DNA of 64,000 bases from Amyelois transitella (taxonomy: Eukaryota > Arthropoda > Insecta > Lepidoptera > Pyralidae), in the NCBI RefSeq assembly GCF_032362555.1, contig NC_083508.1:8275001-8339000 (forward strand). The letters are read 5' to 3'. A program made the translations under genes and the position numbers. This document shows, one piece after another, positions 35,601 through 44,391 of this stretch; positions within the stretch are counted from its first letter, which is position 1, and every line of letters starts with the position of its first letter. A model generated the notes under the pieces. It was not told the DNA's origin, made no database searches, and worked only from the letters and a program-made list of their open reading frames with translations.

Positions 35601-38600
35601 GTAAAATACATATTGCCATGTCTTGGTCCATTCTGTAAATATAATCATATTTTTGATAATCTCCAAGTCAGATGGTTATTTTGTTGGTAGGTATTCATTT
35701 CACAGTGTTTAGTAATGACAATTATTTTTACGAAAGAGTAGTTTTGGACAAGCTCAATTCAAAATTTTAATGGATTCTTTTGTTTGTTTTACGAACATAT
35801 GAAAATGTAATTTACGGTATGTGTTCGGGTCGTAGCATTGAACTTACAAAAAAAGATGTGTTTTCGTAGGTATATTTAAGTTTAAAATGTTTTTAAGGTA
35901 CTGGGGCTGGGTAATTCCCGAGGTCGTCTGTACACTAGACACGCAGGTCTTCTCAGGTATCCTGCCGATACCGCCGACAAGGAATGGATAGCCAGTCATA
36001 ACCTAGTCAATGCCGTGGGCGGGAAGACTTATATTATGGTAAGATTATGTTATACGCCAGTATCTGCGCCCCGAGGCTTCGTTGCCGTGAGAATTTCGGG
36101 ATAAAAAGAATGTGTTATTTCTCCAGGTTTTATTTTATTCATATATCTCCTTAATTTCATTACCCATACATTCTCAGTTTGGTCCAAAGGTTCGACGTGT
36201 GGTGGTGGTGGAACAAAGTTGAAATAAATTAATTGATTTGATTATTATTATACCTTCTAGATATATTCTTCATACCTTCCATGTTGGAGTAATGTAGTGT
36301 TTATAGTTTCTGATTATTTATTGCAATGGACAGATAAAGAAATTACCTATTTAACCCTCAGATTTTATCAATTTTTTTTAAATAGTCTGATAAGTAATGA
36401 CTCGTCTTAAACTCGTTATAATAAGTACTTTTTAAAGGACACTATATTATCCCGCCAATTTGTTTTAGGTTTTAGAAGATATTGAAGAATTGGCGAACAG
36501 TGAAGCTTATAAGCATAGCTCCTTACCGATGCTTGGAGAATTGACAGGATTCAAGGTTCCCCCTTTTATGTTACGCAAAATAAAAACCTACGTACTTAAG
36601 CGTTCTTTGAGCGCCGATAACGCTGAGAGCCCCCAACCCACCACTAGTACATTTGAGGACAAACTATTAGATGAAATTAAGATGGAACCTTCACATGATA
36701 ACTACGACAATTTTAACGCAAGTCAGTATACTGATAATACAAGAGATTTTGCTGATATCGCTGATATTAAAGTTGAGGATATTGACGATATAAAAGTAGA
36801 CGGCATAAAGGTTGAAGACTTGGATGAGATAAAAGTTGATGGTATTAAAGTAGAAGATTTAGATGTAAACGATATCAAAGTTGAAAATATAAATGATATT
36901 AACGTTGACGGTATCAAAGTTGAAGATATAAAATTGGAGAATGACGATGCGTTTTCTCTTTGTAAACAAAGTGATGATGATCAAAGTAATCTAGTGGATG
37001 GTTTACTTGAGGCGGATATTGAATTTCTAAGTAGAAATCTTGGCAATATTGAAAGTGACGCGGACGCGAGGAAGACCATTGAGAAATTAACTGGGGCCAA
37101 TCCTGATACTATTACTTTAGTTGGCGATGAATTTGATTTGGGAACAACATTGAACACTAACAACGTAAGTATTACTTGATTTATCGTGGGAATATATGGT
37201 TGTGACAATCACAACATAAATATTACGTGTTTATTTCTTGCGCAGAAGACAGAGCCCATAGTCACAATTCACAAAGTCCCAGTTCAAGGATGTAAAAATT
37301 TGAAAAAACTTTCGTTTAATGTTTTAGGATTGTAATATATAAATAATTTTTGCCATCATTCTAAGATAACATTATATATATCATTGAAATGAAATAGTTA
37401 TATTTTTTATAGATTTTTATCACGATGACTCTGATATACAATCATTAAGCTATCAAAAAAGATAATATTATTGTGCTGGCTCATTATGTTACAGATTATC
37501 AAAAGAGTTGATTTTCAATATTTTCCTCTATTTAATTTACAGGCACAAACTTTTTAAGTTAAAATTAACGCCAAGTCTCAGAGCTTCGAAGATGAATATT
37601 GTTAAGAAAACTCTGTGATGGTGGTGAACAATATAGGAGTGGTCTTATATTGTTCTCGTAACGCTCAGGATCCTAGATTGAGTACGAGTAAGTCAGGTTC
37701 TTACCCAAAGCGACACCCGTCTAACCTCCGCAATCCTTGTAGGGGAACCTCCAACCAATATTAAATCATGATAAAAGTTTCACTAGATGAATGTGCCTAT
37801 TTCCTGGGTCTTATATTTTTTTTTTATATTCCAGTTTTCAGGCAGTCCGACAACAAAATGTATTACAGTGGCATCGACGACCAGCGGGATGATTCATAGC
37901 GTTCCCGTTGCGCACATCGCGGCCCCGCCTCGGATCACTGGCAGCACTGTCCACTACTACACCAGCTCCACTGTACCGCCGTCTACTCAGAGAACGATAC
38001 ATCATCTCCCGCAGGCCACTGTGACCATTCAGAGCATTCCAGGGTCCACGTCACAGATGATTCGTGGGTATGTTATCATCTAAATATATAAAAGAAGAAA
38101 GTGAATGTCTGAATGATATATCAACGCACAGCCCAAATCGCTGGGTCTAGAGACTTAAATTTTGCCGCGTTGGTTCTCTATGTGATCTAGTGCGTGCATT
38201 AAGAAAGGTTTTCCCGAAATTTCCGTGGGATCGGGAATTATGGTGATTTTTTCGTTTTAAGCGGGCGTCCTGTAGTTATTGTATATATGCTATATTGAAA
38301 ATATAAAATTTTAATAAACTGCAACAAAGACTTGCTCAGAAAAGTAGTCTGATTTTTTGAAATCAGTATGTATATTTCGTACTTGTATGGTCCAACCATT
38401 CGAGGTGATCTGATCTGAAAGAAATTTGATTATTTTTCCGCATATAAATATTAAAATAACTATCACCTTTTCAGGATACCAATCAACACGAAGAGCGGAA
38501 CATTCAGCACGGTGATGTCCCAAGGTACCGCTAGCACAATAATCGGTTTCGGAACCAGGACTTCTAACGCGACCATCATCGGCACGCCTCAGTACGTCAA

Positions 38601-39111
38601 CGTTACCTCGAAGTCATTCCCAACTGGCAACATTCTGCATAATGCCATCGTGTCCCGCAACATTATCAATCGTACAGCGACAACTTCAGGGGTCTCTTTC
38701 AACGTAAGGCCTTCCGTACACACAACGACCCCAAAAAATAGTACCGTTGTTACTGCCAGTTCCGCTGACTTCGACAACATATCTACAACAAAAGATATGA
38801 TCGACAACGCGTGCAATTCATCAGTGATGTTGAAGAAAGTGCTCACTTTAGGCAGTGCTGGCGGCGCTAAGTCGTTCATGATGCATAATACACAAAAGGT
38901 TTTATCGACAGGTTTCGCTAACGGTGTAACGCCGCCTCCTAACGTCACTATAGTGAGTTCAGGCTCGAGTGGTTTGCTCGGTAACGCCAATGTTGGTCAT
39001 GCGACGTCAAACATCATGAGCCCAACTTCCGGCACTTTGAGTGCAACACACGCCACATTGTCGGCCTTGTTGGCGTCAAATGATGGCAGTAATCAGCCCT
39101 CTAAGAATTAA
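32639..39111 (+). CDS. DNTTIP1: DNTTIP1/TdIF1 orthologue, scaffold subunit of the MiDAC histone deacetylase complex
   Basis: There are nine coding exons: 32639-32779, 33337-33540, 34238-34306, 34629-34769, 35294-35497, 35898-36038, 36469-37164, 37835-38067 and 38475-39111. All have GT/AG junctions; seven introns are phase 0 and the last is phase 2. The product is about 821 residues. Residues 88-165 ('ANKSLDMLRQTIQ', 'EIDQVIKKYLE', 'VRAVCRAMLDATRLLY') match the N-terminal dimerisation domain that binds HDAC1/2 with MIDEAS in vertebrates. A basic NLS (KRKK, 206-209) follows. Residues 240-345 ('TLFIMGSHAHK', 'VLGLGNSRGRLYTRHAGLL', 'LRKIKTYV') match the C-terminal SKI/SNO/DAC-like nucleosome-binding domain. 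Human DNTTIP1 ends soon after this; here some 470 more residues follow. They comprise an acidic region with repeated IKVE motifs (400-457) and a Ser/Thr-rich tail. The start was chosen for its good context (cgaaATGG). The role is nuclear, in transcriptional repression. Confidence 0.9.
33640..33740 (-). repeat. Fragment of the 'gggtagacagagcc' repeat in DNTTIP1 intron 2
   Basis: 'gctgaatgtggcctttcatt' and 'cgagactgttggctttgtct' match the family in minus orientation. Confidence 0.6.
34797..34930 (+). repeat. Copy of the 'gggtagacagagcc' repeat in DNTTIP1 intron 4
   Basis: 'cttatcccttacggggtaga', 'cagagccaacagtcttgaaa' and 'gataggccatgtgcagctgt' are well preserved, preceded by a 'tacatacatacata' stretch. 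It begins about 25 bases after the exon 4 donor. Confidence 0.75.
36055..36180 (+). repeat. Retroposon fragment in DNTTIP1 intron 6
   Basis: 'ccccgaggcttcgttgccgt' followed by 'gagaatttcgggataaaaag' resembles the 'cccgcggcttcgc' family seen elsewhere in the window. Confidence 0.5.
36763..36939 (+). repeat. DNTTIP1: Coding repeat: SUMO-consensus motif array within DNTTIP1 exon 7
   Basis: Residues 400-457 contain five IKVE and one IKLE (psi-K-x-E), two IKVD and one INVD, spaced by 4 to 10 residues in an Asp-rich setting. The Ile and Lys codons and the third bases differ between units (ATT AAA GTT GAG, ATA AAG GTT GAA, ATT AAA GTA GAA), so this is not a fresh DNA duplication. Confidence 0.9.
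37625..37745 (-). repeat. SINE body fragment in DNTTIP1 intron 7
   Basis: On the minus strand it reads 'ggattgcggaggttagacgg', 'taagaacctgacttactc' and 'tctaggatcc', parallel to the fragment at 24105-24275. Confidence 0.55.
38085..38290 (+). repeat. Degenerate retroposon fragment in DNTTIP1 intron 8
   Basis: 'tatcaacgcacagcccaaat', 'gctgggtctagagacttaaa' and 'cattaagaaaggttttcccg' form a pattern common in lepidopteran intergenic DNA. Confidence 0.5.
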
Positions 39112-39449
39112 GATTAGGTATTTTATTCCTCTATAAATGTCGATCTCTTAGATTAGATTCTATTCTAGACTCTACAAATATAAAGCATCTGATAAATTTT
39201 TCGATTCACAATGGTTCGATTCATATTAATCGCGTAGTTTTAGGCCATGCTTTACAGTGATAAAAATGCCCCGCAGTATTGCTATTTATGAAACTAGGTA
39301 AAAATCTATAATATAGTATGTGATGTGTAAAATTATGTTTGTTTTTGGACAAAATTAGGTGGCGAAAACGTAATGAAAGACCGTTAATTGTTTACATTGT
39401 TAAATATTATCAAACATAATTTTACGCAATTGAAATAATAGCAATAATT

Positions 39450-39455
39450 AATAAA
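39450..39455 (+). terminator. DNTTIP1: Candidate poly(A) signal of DNTTIP1
   Basis: AATAAA lies about 340 bases beyond the stop codon. It is one of several possible signals. Confidence 0.4.
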
Positions 39456-42045
39456 TTTAATACTGAAAAGACGATATTGTCAACCGGATAAGGCTGTTTG
39501 TTTTGTGAACTACTTGTACCTACATATATAAAGTATGATCTCCATATTGTGATTATGATATACACAAATTATGTATATAGTGAGAGATTGACGAAAAATA
39601 CTACTACCTATTGCAAAATTTATTATTACTATAAAGTATAGAATGCGGACTTATTCCTGCTAGATTCAGGTGCGAACTGCAACTTTTACAAATATGGTGT
39701 AAAATATTTTAATCATGACTTGTTCACTAACCGTAGCCAGTTAAAAAGTGAATAACTAAACGTAAACGTGCCACTGCGTATATTGATAATGGTTACATTG
39801 ATATGATTTTCAAAAGGTTTTGTAGTGGCCGTACTGTGTTCGTACTATTTCATCTAAAATCAATTTAATGTAGTATATTTCGTCAAACTCTACGACCGAT
39901 AAACTATTTATTTTTGTTAATAAATGAAACAGGTATTTAACGCGCACGTAACGTTTATCGTGGTCAGTCGCTCGATGACAACGGATCATTGTAACATGAT
40001 GCGAGATAAAATAAAGGCATGTTACATGCGCGATTAATACCTGTATTATTTATAAATAGTATAATGTAACGCAAAAGTTTGTGCCAAAGGACCATGGTTA
40101 TCTTGATCTAGTATACCTCATAATATCATGCTTATTAAAAAATTAAAATGTAGACTTATTAGAAGAAGCTAAGCTTTCTCTTGCGGTTGTACTTTTCTCA
40201 AATATACTGCCAAATAAGTGTGACTAGTTAAATAGATATTATGTGTAGTGTTGTGAAATGTGAAGTTGTTAAACATGATTCGATCATTATTTATAATTGA
40301 TATTTAAGTCTTCGTTTTGGATTGTTATAAATTCAGGATTATTACTATTTTTGTATGAATTTTCTAGTTTTAACCATTCTATTGAATGATCTTGTATTGT
40401 ATTGTTGCTTTGAGTTTACTGTATACACATTTTTTTTGTTTTGTGTAGTAGTATAGATTTGATCCCCTTTAGTGACTACTGAGGCAAGGAGGTCGGATTA
40501 TTTTTAATAATACATTCGCCTAGATAGTATGACGCATTCTCAAATAGCAACATTTACAGGTTTATTAATGATGTCATTGCCTAGACATTTCTCTAGCACG
40601 AGACATGAGGATGGCTTTGTAACTATAACTTAACATTATTTCTCTGGGCGGTAGAAAATGCAGGTCGTTAATTGCGAACTAAAATGTGAACTAATACGAA
40701 ATTTTAAAGACTAGCCCGCTCGTCATTGGGTTGTCTTGAATATGGCGGATGTATTATCTATGTGAACATTGTTTTAAGTTGGTGTGAAGGAAAGCTTGCC
40801 AAATGCTTTTTTAAGTTATTTTATATATTTTTATTTATTATTTTAGCTTTTTTTAAGGTGCAATGCTTAACACGAGGCTTTAATGTCCAAAGATGCAATA
40901 TTTTTTTGTACCTATTAGCTAGCTTCCGTGCAATTTTGTTAACGCTTGCAATCTAGTGCTTTAAAAATAGTGAATTGTAATTTTCTTCAAAGCGCTTTTT
41001 GTGCCATTATGTTTTTTTTCCAATTGTTTTTTCATTATCTTAGCCTTAAGTGTTTTTGATACAGTTTAGTGAGATTTTGTGTTATATATACTTAAGTACA
41101 AATGAGATTTCCCCAATAGTTTGTATATTCATCGGAGTACAATATTTTTTTATAACGTTATTAATGTTATTATTCCATAATTTAAGGTTAAATATTGTTC
41201 GTTTGTTCTCAACTTTACTGGCTGTGCATGTTATTACTGTTTAGTATTCCTTAGTAAATGTTAGTGATGTGATAGTATTTGACTCATATTTCGATACCGT
41301 TTTTTGGGAATCAAGTGAAGACGCCATATAGATAATGTATAAGATTAAATTTTAGAAACGAATTTTTAATAGATTTTATGATAATCATAGAAAAACACTG
41401 GTTTTTAAATAATTGTATTATTTATGAATACGGCTTTGGAAACTCTGCCATATTTTATCAGTTCCATTACAAATTTAAGAAAAAACTTCATTTCCAACTT
41501 CAATTCTTCACTTCCAAATTTTCATTAAAAATATTCTGAATATTAGGCATTGTGTAGAAAGTGTAATTGAGAAAAAAATCATGTATGTCATTGTTTATCT
41601 TCGTGATAACTTATTACGTCAGTTTTCTAAATTAAGATCATAATCGTAATGTAAGTGCAGAATTATAAGCGCTAGAATCATTAAGTTTTATCATTCGCAA
41701 GTAAATTGGTAAAATTACAAAAGTTGATACCAAAGAGGTAAATTAATATTATTTTATTATTTAAATTTACCTCTTAAATATAATATTATTATTAAAAAAC
41801 TGCACTTCATTATGATAACCCTGTGGTTGTATTATCTCAGTACCTGGAAATGAATCTCATTGTAATGTGTTGTAATACATGTGTGACAATTAAATTGTAA
41901 GACTGATTTTTGTTTAATTTATTTCTGTTTGCTTTTTGTACATTTTTGATATAAGTACCTACTTATAGAATTTCTAAATGTAAAATGTAAACTTTGATAT
42001 AATGGATCGTCGCCCTTTTCGTTAATCAAGAACGTTTATAAGGCA

Positions 42046-42112
42046 TATGTCGTATTTTTTTTCTCTGTCTGTGATTATGCCTATCTGTAGGGATAGAGAG
42101 AAAAAGAATACG
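42046..42112. repeat. Imperfect palindrome
   Basis: 'cgtattttttttctct' on the left pairs with 'agagaaaaagaatacg' on the right with a few mismatches or gaps. It is a small foldback repeat. Confidence 0.55.
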
Positions 42113-43394
42113 TATTATTGTTATAATGGCAAAGTTGGTAAATAACACTCAGAATGAGATTAAAAATGTTTTTTTGGTTGAGCTAAGTCTCTCATCTTAG
42201 CGTGTTTGTGGTTGACATCCTGTGGCCCGGGGTAGAGTTATGCATATGCATAAATTGCTTCTTTTAGGCATGTATTTTTTGTTGACGTTCTCAATAAACA
42301 TAAGTTTGACCTATTCGATTCTAGATCAGACAAAAACTGTTCATTGTGAATGAGCAGAGTTTTGAATTGGAGAGGATATTAAGAGGAGCAAATCACGCTA
42401 CGCCATAAGCCAATAACAGAGTATGCCAAATTGCGTTATCAAAGTTTTAAAGGCGTTATTAAAGGCGAAAGGTCTTCACGTTCGTTTACATTTTTTCTCA
42501 ATAAATGCATTTTCTTGTTTGCTTACGTATAATTATGAAAATTGTGACCGTTTTCTTATTCCGTTCGCAAAAAAATACTAACTAATAATTGCCGGTTCAT
42601 CATAGGCTTTTTACGATGGGCGCTCCCCCATAATACGTATTTTATTATTCAACGAGTCGCAGTACGGCCGTCGTATCACGTCCCTCATAAACTCGGATGC
42701 TGCTTATCTCGTCATTAATGTGCGATAAAATCTCACTGCTCTATATTCGTATCATAACCGTGTGTCATGCGTATTCAGATTTATATCACAATGTTTTAAA
42801 TTCTTAGCCTAGTCCTAAGACATAATGACAGTAGTGTTTTCCGGGTTGGACCCGATTAATAAACTTCTTAGGATACTTTTCGAAATTGGCATAGATGTGT
42901 ACTCAAAGCGTGTAGATCAAAGCTGATATGTGACCCTTTCTATTTCGTTCACAGAGCCATTTGATTTTTGGACGAAATGACCACTATTTTTCTATATCCC
43001 TTACTGGACTTACTGACTTACTTACGATTGCGGAAAAGAGGAATAAGGAGAGACTTCAACTTTTTGCTTGCCACTCCAGGGTATACTCTTAACTTGATAT
43101 TTCATCAGAACGGCTTTGATTTGATTAAGTTGTCACTACTCTGGTGACTTGACACTTGAAACTTGACAAAAGTTCGATTTATAAAAACCATAAATAATTG
43201 AGCCAATAAATACTCGTATAATCAAAAAATAGTTACGGGAACCACGGGAATGGAATTTTTTCCGTTATACGCGGGGGGAAACGTCTAGTAACCTTTAAAA
43301 ATTATAACTCAACGTACAGTCCATATAAAACGTCTCAGAGTTCCATGGAGAATATTTCCCTTTTTTTTCTCCTAAGTTTCTATTACCAAAATCG

Positions 43395-43520
43395 AGTAGT
43401 TTGCGTAGCTCATCGTAGCACGGTAGCACGGCATCGTAGCATCGCGTCGTGCGTAGAGCGGCGCGGCGTAGCTTTGCTTAGGGTCGTAGCAAATTCGTAG
43501 CAATTCTACGTAGGCCCAAT
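43395..43520. repeat. CGTAGC-rich imperfect tandem array
   Basis: The word CGTAGC, or close variants such as 'cgtagcac', 'cgtagcat' and 'cgtagcaa', recurs about seven times, together with 'ggtagcacggcatcg'. It lies some 400 bp upstream of the Musashi-family CpG-rich promoter. Confidence 0.6.
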
Positions 43521-43839
43521 TGCGCCCGTCGCGTGACGTATTGGCAACTGCAGCCGTATTTTTAAATTCGTTTTTATCGTATCACGAAAAGCAAACTTTG
43601 CACCATAAATGTATCATTATCGTCGTCATTGCTGATATCACGTCATGAAAATTCAAATTTCATCATATCCCTGAATTACATCGTATTGCAAACATTTCGC
43701 AATTGTTGTATCAAATATCTGTGCTATACATGTACTGACTGATGCATAAATAGGGGGTAGAAAAAAAAATTGCATTTCTCAAGCACCCGAGGATGATAAA
43801 CTTTTCAATTAATAACAAATTTTGTTTTGATAAAGTTTG

Positions 43840-44219
43840 CAAGTTTGGGAGCACGCGGGGGTGTTTGCGGCGTGTGGGCGCGCGGTAGGCGTGCTCGCCG
43901 TAGGGCGTTGCGGTGCGGGAGGGGGGCGAGCACGTGCTGCGCGCTCACGTGGTGGTGCTGGCGCGCTGTTCGCGTCCGTAGTGCTGCTCCTATGAATAAT
44001 TGTGTACGGAGTGAATGAATCGATGCGACGGCGGCGGCGGCGCGGGCGGCGCGGGTGTCGCGCGGGGGCGCGGGAGGGCTGCGTGGAGGGGTGCGCCGCG
44101 CCGCGCGACGCGCCAGTCTCGTGCCGGTAGTCGGTAGTGCAACCGAGCGACTCCGGGAGCCGTCCCCGCCGCGCCGTCGCTCGCTCGTAGTCGTAGTGCG
44201 CCCGCTGGCGCCAGAGCCC
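43840..44219 (+). promoter_or_regulatory. Rbp6: CpG-rich promoter and 5' UTR of the Musashi-family gene
   Basis: There is a sharp switch from AT-rich DNA to very high G+C with many CpGs, including a (GGC)n run near 44030-44050, directly ahead of the start codon at 44220. Several upstream ATGs open short frames that do not join the main frame in an uninterrupted way. An ATG at 43992 is in the same frame but stops after eight codons, and one at 44015 opens a frame of about 41 codons. This suggests uORF-limited translation. The transcription start is not visible. Confidence 0.55.
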
Positions 44220-44391
44220 ATGGAAACCCAGAATCAGGACGTGGCCCGAAGCCCTGCTGAGGTGCCCAATGACCCCGGGTATGCGCACGATCTCGAGACC
44301 GTCGATTGTCGCGTGTTATTCCTCATCTCATCCATATGTTTACCTTCCAGGAAGATGTTCGTCGGAGGACTCAGCTGGCAGACTAGTCCAG
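44220..44391 (+). CDS. Rbp6: Musashi-family RNA-binding protein, first two coding exons (gene continues beyond window)
   Basis: Coding exon 1 is 44220-44278 and exon 2 is 44351-44391. They are joined across a 72-nt intron (GT at 44279-44280, AG at 44349-44350), followed by a donor GT at 44392-44393. The spliced product starts METQNQDVARSPAEVPNDPG and runs into KMFVGGLSWQTSP, the first beta strand and RNP2 motif of RRM1 in Musashi-1/2 and insect Rbp6. Drosophila Musashi itself has a longer, different N-terminus, so Rbp6 is the better match. The vertebrate proteins also have a short acidic or polar leader before 'PGKMF'. The rest of RRM1, RRM2 and the C-terminus were not found before 64000, which implies a first long intron of at least 19 kb. 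The family binds UAG-containing RNA and regulates translation. Confidence 0.85.

Larger units (their letters stand above)
39112..43394 (+). other. DNTTIP1 3' UTR and intergenic DNA
   Basis: It is AT-rich and without a coding signal. The first good poly(A) signal after the stop is AATAAA at 39450-39455; others follow near 39918, 40010 and 42290, so the 3' UTR length is open. It also holds a short hairpin (41733-41775) and an imperfect palindrome (42046-42110). Confidence 0.5.

Noticed and set aside
38589..38990. A 133-codon minus-strand open frame
   Set aside because: Antisense shadow of the Ser/Thr-rich last exon of DNTTIP1.
43805..44288. Arg/Pro-rich minus-strand open frames of 138 and 159 codons
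   Set aside because: They sit in the CpG-rich leader of the Musashi-family gene, where stop codons are rare by composition. The sequence is low-complexity and matches nothing.
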